NCBI GenBank assembly: GCA_023014335.1
Contig: JAECYW010000022.1
Span: 992,001 to 1,056,000, forward strand
Length of the DNA stretch: 64,000 nt
Reading direction: 5' to 3'
DNA from: Galerina marginata
Taxonomy: Eukaryota; Basidiomycota; Agaricomycetes; Agaricales; Galerinaceae
Shown: positions 22,136 through 33,407 of the stretch, piece by piece
Layout of the letters: every line of letters starts with the position of its first letter
Numbering within the stretch: position 1 is the stretch's first letter
Notes under the pieces: model-generated
What the model saw: only the letters and a program-made list of their open reading frames with translations
Database searches by the model: none
Told to the model about the DNA's origin: nothing
Made by a program: the position numbers and the translations under genes

Positions 22136-24116
22136 CTACTTGACGAAACCGCGTTCCTCGTAACCTTCGTCAATTTGGATATCATTTCCGAACTGGTCTT
22201 TGGCTTTCTCGATGTTGAAGGTCGCCAATATCGATGCGATTGTAAGCCACACCTATATCCATGTCAGTCAAAGCAGATAAATTGCGCCTTTGCTAAGAAA
22301 ATGACTTGCAGTTGAACTGGCAAGATGTCTGCCTGGACAAACCCTACGACCAAAGTTCGGGCACTCAAATACCATCCTCTAAGATGGAACTTACCTTCTT
22401 CCAAATCCAAAAGCTGTGATTCTACTGTCATCGTTCAGCTTTCCATTCTGATCGAGGAATCTCTCGGGTTTAAACTCTAGAGGTGCTTCGTACACCTCGG
22501 GGTCGCGCGTCATTGCCCTTGAAACCTTTAATTTCGAGAGAAAAGGCGTAATTGTATCGTGCATACCAAATATTACCGAAAATATTGGTACCTGACAATG
22601 GAGCATTCTAGGTCTACTTAACTGGGAATAGAGAATGTACTAACCTTTGGGTATGAAATAGCCTTTGTAGTAATCGTCCTCGGTGGAACGATGTGGAACA
22701 CTGAGTACGGCGGGAGGGTTCCACCGCATTACTTCGTGGTATATCGCCTCAATGTATGGCAGAGAACTTCGATCTGCGAATTCCGGGAGACGATCCGACC
22801 CAATAACCATGTCGATTTCCTTTTGGGCTTTTGTCTGGATCTCTGGGTTAACGGCCATGAGGAAGAAGAAGGTTGCGGTTGCGGCGTTGGTCTGGTTAAT
22901 GAATAAGAAATTGGTCGAAACTCAACGGATAATGTTTTTACTGTATCGGAACCGGCTACAATGGAACTGTTAAGTCGGGGATATATCATGAGACAAAAAA
23001 TCTCTTACCAGTGTGGATTGTATAAGCCACATCTTTTATGACCTTCTCCTCTTGCTCCGAAGCTCCGAAGCTATTTTTTTTCTCCAAGAAGGTGGAAACA
23101 AGAGAAGGAACAGCGGTCCCCTCACTCTAATAATTCAGCTACAATCAGTGGTATTGACCTGACAACGCAGATAATACTCACGACGCGTTTCTTGACGAAT
23201 TCCATTGGTATTCTCTGCATCTCTTCTGTGAACCCACGAACAATTTCCGCCGTCTTACGTGAAGATGCGCCAGGAAACCAAGCTGGTATGTGCGCAAGTG
23301 CCGGAATGATGTCAATGAAATTCGCACCAGGTAAAACCAGACGATTGCCGATATTAGCGCTGTTGTCTGCAGCAGAAATACATGGATCGTCGATGGATTC
23401 AACCTCGTATCCGTACATCATCTGCATGGAGATGGCTATAGACAACCTGCACAAATGAAAACTAGTCAAATCCGTGTGGACGTGGAAAGGAATGATTCCC
23501 AACTTTTTGTTATGTTTCTCAAAAATTTCGGGGGTTTGAAGCAGTCCTTTGAGCATTTCGTGAACCTTCCTGAGCTGAAGGGGATAGTACTGCTGTATGT
23601 TTTGGAGATGAAAATTCTGATGGTAGACCTTTCTGTGCCATCGCCATTCATCACCATATGGCAGAAGACCAGTGTGGATCGACCATCCCATCCTTAAAGA
23701 GAGATTAGACACGCGCGCTTTCCTACTAGATAGTTGCGAATTTACAATTTGATTATCGGTATGGCCGGTCGATCAGAGTATATTCTCGCTCTATGTTCCA
23801 ACAGTTCATCCGCGTCCTCGCGCTTGTTCAGGACAAGAACTTTATTACCCAAGGCATTAGCGTACAAAATGTCACCTTCAGTTGGCATCGGGATCAGTAA
23901 AGGTATTATTGATCAATTGAACGTACTTTTGTACTCATCGCCCCATCGCATATACCCCTCATGGGCATTCTTCTGGGGAACATCAAACAGATTTCCAATG
24001 AATGGCTTGGGTAGCGGCCCAGGGGGGTACGGTGCATTCCGTCTCCTTTTGCCCAAAATATCTGACGTTTTCTTTGCCAACCACGCAAGAAAAAAGAGAA
24101 TAACGGTCGTCAGCAT
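22136..24116 (-). CDS. Cytochrome P450 monooxygenase (copy 1)
   Basis: Membrane-anchored heme-thiolate monooxygenase of the ER, 481 aa, of the type that decorates secondary metabolites or degrades xenobiotics. Exons on the minus strand: 23927-24116, 23746-23875, 23504-23692, 23182-23446, 23009-23120, 22942-22955 (14 nt), 22645-22891, 22567-22591 (25 nt), 22395-22517, 22310-22343, 22136-22252. The N-terminal anchor is MLTTVILFFLAWLAKK, followed by the proline hinge YPPGPLPKP; the I-helix is AGSDTT (built across the 14-nt exon), the K-helix EVMR, and the heme loop FGFGRRVCPGRH with Cys434. The intron at 22309 uses a GC donor (GCAAGT) where copy 2 has GT. An ATG 48 nt upstream is in frame but lies next to the TATA-like box and is lost in copy 2, so I start at 24116. 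Natural substrate unknown. Confidence 0.88.
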
Positions 24117-24170
24117 TATTGATGGGAATTGCAGACCAAGGGCGATGGGGTCACCGCCATCCATCAACAG

Positions 24171-24180
24171 GCTATTTAAG
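24171..24180 (-). promoter_or_regulatory. TATA-like element of P450 copy 1
   Basis: CTTAAATAGC on the minus strand lies 55-64 nt upstream of the chosen ATG. The same box stands at the same distance from the start of copy 2 (31017-31026), which argues against the upstream ATG at 24164. Confidence 0.45.
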
Positions 24181-25307
24181 CAAATTCCCTCGTTAGGCAG
24201 GCTTCATAAACCTGTAAGCGTCACACATACTTCGTGAGTCTCGTGCAAGCTCGTAAGATGTTGTCCGTAGCGCTGTGAAGCCGTCCGTATTGCAGGTACG
24301 GCCGTCGGCCGTCATACTGACGGCCGCAAATGCTGTTTCCAAGCGGTACGGGTGGCTTAGAAGGCACCAACTAGACCTGATGAAAGTTGAATCAGGCGTT
24401 GGGAGTGGAGAGACTAGATCTGATACACACTGGCACGGAAGTGCTTAATCACATTTCGCATCCAGAGTTCTACTTGGCGTCGGAAGCTCCGGAAATCAGA
24501 TCAAAGTCAATCAAGACGACAAGACTGGAATTCCTTGAAGGTAGGGTTCCTCGAACTTCGCAGCAAGATAGTTCGAGGCTTTGTCCTTGTAGAACTTAGA
24601 CACCATCCCAACCACGAGAGTTCCGTTCCGTTCTCCAGATGACGACTAAAAGCAGTCTAAGTGGTCACCTATAGCCAAACTGTGACTCTATCCCGGAAAG
24701 TTTGCGGTAGCGGGCAGCGCTCGAGTTCTTTATGGAAGGTTCCAGGTATAGCGTACGGTAGTGCAGGAGCGATTAGGGTCGAGTACTGAGTTCAGGAGTC
24801 AGGACCCTCGGATATGGCGGAAGCCATTCCAGCTTCAAGCTTCAAGGCCGATATCGAGTACGCCGTTCTAATCGATCGCTCTAAGATCGAGAGTGACTTG
24901 ACAAACGAGCGCGTCAGTAGCTCGCAGTGTTGTTGTAGAATACAATTGTTCGCACGGTCGTCCACAAGAGGCCACCGACCCGTTCATGATCAGCTCAATA
25001 CTCTACTAACGACTACCACTGTCGAATTTTGGCCACCTATCTCTCCAAGTCCTTCCACCCATTCGCCTCGCCCATCATCAAGCCAAATACGCAGTCCTAG
25101 GCTAATGACGCTCATCGGCGCCAATGTCACGACCAGCCCAGTCTACAAGAAAAGGGGTTTCTGTTTCCGATGCATAAATGAACAGGATCGCGTCGAGGCT
25201 TCGTACTCCTCACCCCAATTTGTTCTGCCAGAGGACCTCCTATCGTATTGCCGCCACAACCGTTCTACTCCAGAACGACTTGACCAGGACTCGCTTCGAA
25301 AACGAAA
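24181..25307. repeat. P450 upstream repeat and right-arm flank of the GMC inverted repeat
   Basis: 24230-24400 is repeated at about 31070-31240 upstream of P450 copy 2 and includes a GC-rich palindromic block of GGCCGTC motifs, possibly regulatory. From about 24545 the sequence is the reverse complement of the region upstream of GMC copy 1. GCATAAATG at about 25170 is a TATA candidate for GMC copy 2. Confidence 0.5.
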
Positions 25308-28300
25308 ATGCGGCTCTCCTTCATCGTCGCGCTCTTCGCGCTCGGCCATTCATGTAGTGGGATGGGGACTCCTACTGTTGGGAATAATAGGTACGTTGTT
25401 TCTCCTTCACTAATACGCGTCTGACGTGGTATGGCAGGTCCTCGTCTCTTAATCCTCTGATTACTGTCGATAGCTCGTCCGTGAAGGACGCTACAGTCAT
25501 GGACAAAACGTATGTCGTACTTTTTCTTCGCAAGATATATCTGACACAGTCTTTATAGGTCCACACCTCTCAATCCTCTACCTTTGGACCCCGCCGAGAG
25601 AATAAGGGTACGTAACCCTCCAGCCAAATAAATGCGATCGTGACTTTTCTAATTCTTTCTCTAACCATCCAGGCAGGCGCCTTCCGACGCAAAGCCGAAG
25701 ATCCTCATTCAGGCACTGGCAGCACGCCTCAAACGAACGACGATGGACAAGGATCCCAGAAAGTGTACGACTACATCGTCGTCGGTGGTGGAACTGCGTA
25801 AGTCTGGCATAACTCCAATCCTAACATAGAGCTTGACTCGCTGCATGGATCTTCATAGAGGACTGGCCGTCGCCAGTCGGCTAACAGAGGATCCTAACAT
25901 CAGCGTCGTCGTTCTCGAAGCAGGACCCAACGCGGAAAACCTACCAGACGTGCGTTTCTCGTCCTCTTCGTTCTTCGTTCTTTGCCCTTCGATTCGAATG
26001 TGAAAATGTCGTCGTTGTCGTTCCAGATATTCATCCCCGGGATGGCGTCCATGGGCCCATCGTTCATGGCGTTCAACTGGTTCTACGAAACGATCCCACA
26101 AAAATATCTAGCCAAACGAAAGTCGACCGTTAATGCTGGGAAGGTGCTTGGAGGAGGGACGATCAGTGCGTTTATCTCCTCTTTTCTTCTCTTCCGATCG
26201 GCCTTATTCCTTCTCTCTGAACCCGCCTTTCTTCGTTTCTTTTTTTCCAGTCAACAGCATGATATTCGTAAGTCCTATCACTCACCTTAGCCAACCACAT
26301 AACCCCAACACCCAACGCCCACTCTCGCTCTCGCAGACCACAGGAGAGAGAGCCCAATACAACGCCTGGAGCACGCTCCTCAACGACGACCCCAACTGGA
26401 CCTGGCCCGCCCTCCTCCCCTACTTCCAGAGATCCGAGATATTCCACCCCCCGAACGCGTACCAAACTGCCTCTGGCGCGCGCTACGATCCGGCGTTCCA
26501 CGGGTCCGCAGCTGCTAGTGCCAGTGCTCCGGAAAGTAAAGGCAAAGGCAAAGGTAAAGGCGAGGGCAAAGGCAAAGGTGAAGGCGGCGTGCAAGTGGGC
26601 TTCTCGAACTACTTCTTCCCACAAGCAGCGTTGTGGAGGGCAGCGACGGGGTTTAAGGAAGCGAAGGATTTGTTGGATGGGGAGACGCAGGGGAGGGTGG
26701 GGGTGGCGTTTAGCTCGCTTGATCCGAGGAATAACACTCGGTAACTATCTTCCATTCCATTCTGTTCTGTTCTGTTGTGGTATCATAGCTTTTTACTCAA
26801 CGTGATGACCTCAGATGTTCTTCGGCTTGCGCATACTACACCCCTTTCGCCGATCGTCCAAACCTGACCGTCCTAACTGAGGTTTTGGCTACTAGATTGC
26901 TGTGGCAGCCTTCTTCTTCTCCTTCGACATCGTCTTCTTCTTCTTCAACGTCGCCTATAGCACGTCCGCGAGCCGTCGGCGTAGAGTTCAAGTCAAAAGA
27001 CGGGCAACTAACCCAGGTCCGCGTGAGGAAGGAGGTCGTCCTCTCAGCAGGCACGATTGGGAGCCCGAAGATCTTGGAGCTTTCTGGGGTTGGTAATAAA
27101 GAGTACGTCGGGTTTTTCTTCTTGAAAGATATTTGAGAGCTAACTTTACGAAGTATTCTTCGAGCAGCAGGCGTAGAACTGGTTTTGGACCTACCCACCG
27201 TAGGCGAAAACCTAGCTGGTACGCATACATTCACTCTTTCCTATATTGATTGGTTGATATTTAATTAATAACCGTCTTGTCGGAAGATCACGTTCATAGC
27301 TGGGCGAATGCATACACTACCGCTCCGTGAGTTATCTTAACTCAAACCATCCGATTTGGCTCCTTGCTTTGCGTATACTATTACTAATAGCGGTCCAGTG
27401 TGACCCGCGACGCTCTTTCGGATCCTGATTTCCAGCGTGAGCAGAGGGAGTTGTGGTATTATAACCGTACAGGTGAGTAACTTCACCCAACCTCCCCTCT
27501 TTCTCTTTCTCTTTCTCTTTCTCTTTCTCTTTCTCTTTGATTGTATTTTGCACTAACGACACCAAAAAAACAAAGGCATGCTATCCGCGGCTCCTCGCTC
27601 CCTAAGCCTCGCCCTCCCCTCCCAACTATACGCACACCCCAAAGGCCAAGCCCAACTCGCAAGCGGCATCGAGAGTGCGAGAGAGGGTCTTCGAAGATAT
27701 GCAGAATCGTTTTCGAACGGGAACGCCAACCTCGCGAGGGGGATTGAGAGGCAGCACTCTATCATGCTGGACGCTTGGGAGGAGGACAAGTCGGCTCCTA
27801 TGGAGCTTAACTTCGGTTCGTGTCCCCTTCTCTTTCTTTCCTCCAACCGCGATCTGACTCAAGCTACTTTACGGTCTACTATTATAAGAACCCGGCTACG
27901 CAGGCCCAGACCCCCGCTCCCGAAAACGCACCAACCCAAAAAAGCGGTTCTCATCCATCAACGCCGTCCTCGTCTCCCCGCTCTCCAGAGGCCGCACGCA
28001 CATCGTCTCTTCCTCGCCACATAAAGCGCCCGCGGTCGACCCGGCTTACTACGCGCACCCGCTGGACCTTACGACGCATGTGAAGGGGATCCAGATGGGG
28101 AGGCGGATGTTGAGGGCTCCGCCGATGGATAGGATATATGCGGGGGAGTATCAGCCTGGTGCGGATTTGAAGGGGAATGGGACGATGGGGGAGGACGAGG
28201 AAGTGGGCGAGTGGGCGAGGAGGGTGTCGAGGAGCGATAATCATGTGACGGGGTCGATGGCGATGATGGCGCCTGAGCTGGGGGGTGTGGTGGATGGGAA

Positions 28301-28656
28301 GTTGAGGGTGTATGGGTTGGATAATGTTCGTGTTGTTGGTGTGTGATTTTTTCTTGAGCGCGTTTTCGTTTGAGTGCTTTTTTTTTCGTTTGAGTGTTGA
28401 TTGGATTGTTGGTTTTTATGTAGATGCGTCGGTTATTCCTTTCCCTATCAGCGCACATCTGGTGAGTACTCATTTATTTATTTATTTTGATGTGGTGAAA
28501 GTTGCTAAAATTTAAAGAAAGGTCTCCACTGTCTACATGATCGCTGAGAGGGTATGCTGTTAACTGCTGCTGTTCTAAAATTGAATGTTTACGGTGCTGT
28601 TTTAGGCGGCTGATTTCATTAAGGATGATTCTCGTTTAAAAAACGAATTTTCATAA
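25308..28656 (+). CDS. GMC oxidoreductase, secreted (copy 2)
   Basis: FAD-dependent alcohol oxidoreductase of the GMC family with signal peptide MRLSFIVALFALGHSCSG. Seventeen exons: 25308-25390, 25438-25509, 25559-25607, 25673-25797, 25859-25949, 26027-26165, 26251-26267 (17 nt), 26337-26740, 26815-27102, 27154-27218, 27287-27326, 27399-27472, 27576-27815, 27889-28338, 28424-28461, 28522-28551, 28606-28656; phases close to 751 aa. FAD-binding YIVVGGGTAGLAVASRL, GKVLGGGT and LSAGTIGSPKILELSG are intact, as are the C-terminal DNHVTGSMAM and FPISAHLVSTVYMIAE with the likely catalytic His residues. A Lys-Gly-rich linker follows FHGSAAAS and a Ser-rich stretch follows LLWQPSS. No poly(Asp-Glu) tract, unlike copy 1. 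It is transcribed toward P450 copy 2, suggesting but not proving a joint pathway. Confidence 0.9.
27496..27538. repeat. (TTTCTC)n hexamer in intron 12 of GMC copy 2
   Basis: About seven units of TTTCTC lie just after the donor of the intron 27473-27575. The matching intron of copy 1 has only a short pyrimidine stretch, so the repeat expanded after the duplication. Confidence 0.9.
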
Positions 28657-28968
28657 TCGTTTCTTTCTGATGAGCTGCGTTGTTGCATCTGTCGTTTTGC
28701 TTTTATACCCTGGAACATGAATCTGAATATCCTGTCATCTCTTTTCTATCGTGCATATCTACTGTGTTATAAAATTTAAGTGTAAAGGAGCCGGATTGGT
28801 TCGTGCTCTAGAGTCGACTCTGAGCGGGCTCGAGTCCCTGCTCTCCCGAGGTTGCCTCTCTAATTAACTCGATCGCTGTAGCGGAACGCGGCCTTATCGA
28901 GCACTTGAAAGGCGCCTTGTGACTAGGACCAACCTGATGAGTGTTGGAAAAGCCGAGGGCGATAAAAC

Positions 28969-30962
28969 CTACTTGACGAAACCGCGTTCCTCATAACCTT
29001 CGTCAATTTGGATATCATTTCCGAACTGGTCTTTGGCTTTCTCGATGTTGAAGGTCGCCAATACCGATGCGATTGTAAGCCACACCTATATCCATGTCAT
29101 TCAAAGCAAATATATGGCGCATTGGCTTGGAAAGCTACTTACCGTTGAGCTGGCGAGATGTCTGCCTGGACAAACCCTACGACCATAGGTTGGGTATGCA
29201 AATGCCATCCTCTAAGCTGGAACTTACCTTCTTCCAAACCCAAAAGCTGTGATTCTGCTGTCGTCGTTCAGCTTTCCATTCTGATCGAGGAATCTCTCGG
29301 GTTTAAACTCTAGAGGTGATTCGTACACTTCGGGGTCGCGCGTCATTGCCCTTGAAACATTTAGATATCAGAAGAAAGGGTGTAATCGAACCGTCTGTAT
29401 GGGCATACCATATATTGCCGAAAATAGTGGTACCTGTGAAACAGACCATTTAGGCCAGAAGGTCGACCTAAGTGAGAATAGAAAATGTTTTCACCTTTGG
29501 GTATGAAATAACCCTTATAGTAATCGTCCTCGATGGAACGATGTGGGACACCGAGTACGACAGGAGGTCTCCACCGCATCACTTCGCGGTATATTGCCTC
29601 AATATAGGGCAGGGAACTTCGATCTGCGAAATCCGGGAGACGATCCGACCCAATAACACTGTCGAGTTCCTGGTGGGCTTTTTTCTGGACGTCTGGGTTA
29701 ACGGCCATGAGGAAGAAGAAGGTTGCGGTTGCGGCGTTGGTCTGGTTGATGAATGAGAGATAGGTCGAAACTCAACAAATAATGATTTTACTGTATCGGA
29801 AGCGGCTACAAGGGAAGTCTTAGGTCGGGGGTATAGCATGACCCAACAAAATCTCTTACCACCATAGACTGAATAAACCACATCCTTTATGACCTTCTCC
29901 TCTTGCTCCGAAGCTCCGAAGCTATTCTTCTTCTCAAAGAAGGTGGAAACAAGAGACGGAACAGCGGTCCCCTCACTCTAATAATTCAGATACAATCAAT
30001 GGTATTGATCTTACAATTTAAACTACTCACGACGCGTTTCTTAACGAATTCCATCGGTAGTCTCCGCATCTCTTCCGTGAATCTGCGAACAATTTCTGCC
30101 GTCTTACGTGAAGATGCGCCAGGAAACCAAGCTGGTATGCGTGCAAGTGCCGGAATGATGTCAATGAAATTCGCACCAGGTAAAATCAGACGATTGCCGA
30201 TATTAGTGCTGTTTTCGGCAGCAGAGATACATGGATCGTCGAGGGATTCAACCTCGTACCCGTACGTTATCTGCATGGGGATAGCTATAGACAACCTCAC
30301 AAATGAAAATTCGTCAGATCCGTGAGGAGATGTAGAGCATTGATTGGTCACTTTTTGTTGTGTTTCTCAAAGTCTTCGGGGGTTTGAAGCAATCCTTTGA
30401 GCATTTCGTGAACCTTCCTGAGCTGAAGGGGATAGTATTGCTGTATGTTTTGGAGATGAAAATTCTGATGGTCGACCTTTCTGTGCCATCGCCATTCGTC
30501 ACCATATGGCAGAAGACCAGTGTTGGACGACCATCCCATCCTAAAGAGTGATTAGGATGCGCGCTTTTCGATTAGATAGTTGCGAATTTACAATTTGGTG
30601 ATTGGTATGACCGGTCGGTCAGAGTATATTCTTGCTCTACGTTCCAATAGTTCATCCGCGTCCTCGTGCTTGTTCAGGACAAGGATTTTATTACCCAAGA
30701 CGTTGGCGTACAAAATGTCACCTTCAGTTGGCATCAGGCTCAGTAAAGGTATTATTGATCAATTGAACGTACTTTTATACTTATCTCCCCATCGCATGTA
30801 CCCCTCATGGGCATTCTTCTGGGGAACATCAAACGAATTTCCAATGAGAGGTTTGGGTAGCGGCCCAGGGGGGTACGGTGCATTCCGTGTCCTTCTGCCC
30901 AAAATATCTGACGTTTGCTTCGCCAACCACGCAAGAAGAAAGAGAATAACAGTCGTCAGCAT
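28969..30962 (-). CDS. Cytochrome P450 monooxygenase (copy 2)
   Basis: Close paralogue of copy 1 with identical exon plan: 30773-30962, 30592-30721, 30352-30540, 30031-30295, 29860-29971, 29792-29805 (14 nt), 29495-29741, 29409-29433 (25 nt), 29228-29350, 29143-29176, 28969-29085; 481 aa. The anchor is MLTTVILFLLAWLAKQ; the I-helix reads AASDTT instead of AGSDTT, a change of the conserved Gly to Ala that is common in P450s; EVMR and the CPGRH heme loop are intact. All donors are GT, including the one that is GC in copy 1. The upstream in-frame ATG of copy 1 is AAG here. Ends face GMC copy 2 (3' to 3', about 310 bp apart). Confidence 0.87.
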
Positions 30963-31499
30963 TATTGATGGGAAGTACAGACCGAGGGAGATGGGGTCCC
31001 TGCCATCCTTCGCCAGGGTATTTAAGCCTGTTCCCTCGTTAGGCAGACTTCAAAAACCCGTAAGCGTCACACGTACTTTTTGAGTCGTGCAAGCTCGTAA
31101 GATGTTGTCCATAGCGCTGTGAAACCGTCCGTATTCCGTATTACGGGTACGGCCGTCAGTTTGACGGCCGCAAATGCCGTTTCAATACGCTACGGGTGGC
31201 TTAGAAGTAGACTTGATGAAACTTAAACCAGGCGTCGGGAACACACGGACGTGCTCAATCAAATTCGCATCTTATAACTGCAAGAAGTAGTTGAGCAAAC
31301 ATGGATAAAGGAATGAGAAATGAAGCATGACACTAGCGGCATCGTGGTTATTCTGGTGCCTGATTCTTCTGTAGGTGCGGCACCGTTCTCATGAGTCGTC
31401 CGTGCAAAAAGCCGTGGTCGTGGCAAGTGGAGAGTTCTCGGGCTGGGTCTTGGGATTGGATTACGCGCTGAAACAGAGCTGGAGCCAGCCCGTATCCAC
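30963..31499. other. P450 copy 2 promoter region
   Basis: A TATA-like box (CTTAAATACC on the minus strand) lies at 31017-31026. To about 31240 the sequence parallels the upstream region of P450 copy 1, with a GGCCGTC inverted block at about 31150-31170. After that the similarity stops and nothing is recognised up to the transposon. Confidence 0.4.
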
Positions 31500-32423
31500 C
31501 AGTGGTGTCACTGACCCGGGTCATGACCGGTCAGGCCGGGGTCAGTCAAAAAAAGGTCAAGAAGCGGTCAACCAGGACTGACCGGTCAACAAAGGGTCGT
31601 GCGAACACGGCAATTTGGAGACCCGACAGCCGGATGACTCCCGCGTCAAAGCGTCTGCGTTTCGTTCACGTCCTACTTACCTCGTTTAACTGTCCATTTT
31701 AAGCTGCTTTGAACCACTCTATGCAACAAAAGTATGATATTAGAGAGTTTCCGTCTAAGTAAGCTGTAAATTGGAAACATTCATAAGCAATAGGTATTAG
31801 CAGCAGTCAACAGGGCAAGAGTGTGTTGCAGCCCTTGATATGTATTTGCATGTGGGCGGCTTTGCCAAAAATGGGGCTGACCTTTGAAATGGCTACGTAT
31901 TGGTTAGGTCAGTCAAAATAATAGACGCTATTGCCAACTTACCTGCGGTTTCTAATTCCAAAGGCGTTCATGTTGCAACAGTTTCGCCGGCACGAACTTT
32001 TGACGCGTCCAGCTCCATCAGGACACGTTTCTGGGAGTTTATACATGCCTTGCACCAGGCGTTTACATGAGTCTTATCATTTTTGTAGTGAGTCTTGTCG
32101 TAATGAAAATATGGCCAGAGTGGCGAATCATGATGGGGTCATGGTGGATTTTTGAACCAAGGGAGCAGGAGGAACGATACGGGTTTGAACTACGCATTCA
32201 ACACCTCCAATATACTATTATTACTCTACCTATGAATTCCGCGACAGAGGACGATGCAAGCTTCCGCTACTCTCAGTCTCTCCCTACTTTTGCAACTGTC
32301 GCGGGTAGGCCCAAGTTTGGCATACACGTGACACTTGACCCCTTTGACCTCGGGCCTGACCCGGTCAAATTGGCCTGACCCGATTTCGGCCTGACCCTTT
32401 TGGCCGGGGTCAAGACACCACTG
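31500..32423. mobile_element. Non-autonomous hAT-like element, 924 bp
   Basis: Ends are CAGTGGTGTC at the left and its reverse complement GACACCACTG at the right, with extended imperfect inverted similarity around TGACCC. The 8-bp direct repeat GTATCCAC flanks both ends exactly (31492-31499 and 32424-32431). An 8-bp target duplication with CAGTG-type ends is characteristic of the hAT superfamily. Subterminal regions are full of TGACC/GGTCA motifs in both orientations. No transposase-like frame is present, so it must have been mobilised by another element. Confidence 0.82.
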
Positions 32424-33407
32424 GTATCCACTAGGTGAACAAGCTCATCGTCAGTACCGTGGAGCACAATAAAACTTGTAATCATACCTATAGCCATTGA
32501 ACGACTTGTTTGTTTCGTTCTGATGTGCTTTGACATATTGTCACCTGCCTTCCAAGGTTGACTTATCCGGTGAGGAAATAGGACTGAAGCGGGGGCTTAA
32601 CGTGGCATGTGCTCGTTAGGTTATTCCAAGTTCGCGGAGTCACCGCTTGGAGATCATCGATCAGTACTCGCTTAGAAAGAGCCAGGAACTTTGAAGATAC
32701 TAACGAATTGAAGTCCAGTACATCCTGAGGTCAAATTTTCACGATATGTGTAAGAAAGAGCACGAGGGATTCGGAGGAAAGCTGCTTCGCTTACGTTATG
32801 GCGTGAGATTTGAAATTGATCCGTTGTGCTCCCGTTGGCCTCTGCTTTACCATCGACTTACACAACTTGCTAGGCTCGACCCAGCCGATATGGATGAAGG
32901 GTATTGATCCATAGAGACTGGAGGCGAGTCTAACAACTTGCTGTTTCTTCGCCCTTTCTCCCTATCCTCCACTACCTCACTGCGAACATCTACACCATTT
33001 CTTTTTGCATACACCACAGATCCCAAGCGGCACAGACTTTGAACACCTTGCACTCTCCCGTCAATGCGGTCTTAATCTATTGGAATCTCTCACCAGTGAG
33101 TTGTATTGCACGAATCTTTTATCCTCTCTTATCTTCGAACATTAGTGGAATCTAAAACGATGTTCAAGGCACCCGAATCAAATTAAAATTGCCTCAATCT
33201 TAGCTCTCTTTGAGCTTGCTCGTCGAAACTAGCGATCTAGGTAGCCTTTATCGCCAGTTATAACCTGTCAGCGGATCGATCAACCTCTGGATTCGCTCAA
33301 GAATTTTGTTATTTTGTGGGTATCATTGACTGCTTTGCCAAAACCAAGTCTACGCCAGCTAACATTCGAATGACAGCTTCAGCCACCCCCCTCGACATTC
33401 GAGTTCT
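32424..33407. repeat. Cassette flank repeated elsewhere in the window
   Basis: After the element's target repeat, about 32700-33400 resembles 38820-39330, 50400-50620 and 58100-58320. Each of these regions lies just past the 3' end of an acidic-gene copy. Small conserved pieces such as CTCACCAGTGAG and GAACATTAGTGG recur. No frame is conserved well enough to call a gene, although some plus-strand splice-like signals recur (see findings). Confidence 0.45.

Larger units (their letters stand above)
24545..28800. repeat. Right arm of large inverted repeat carrying GMC copy 2
   Basis: Reverse-complement partner of about 12400-16780. It begins and ends within unique or P450-duplicate sequence, so it was inserted between the two P450 copies or the P450 duplication spans it. 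Confidence 0.85.

Noticed and set aside
24290..24340. GGCCGTC palindromic block as a terminator or riboswitch
   Set aside because: Such bacterial-type elements do not apply here; it is repeated upstream of both P450 copies and is at most a protein-binding site.
31375..32378. Search for a transposase inside the 924-bp element
   Set aside because: Only short frames without hAT dimerisation or catalytic motifs; element is non-autonomous.
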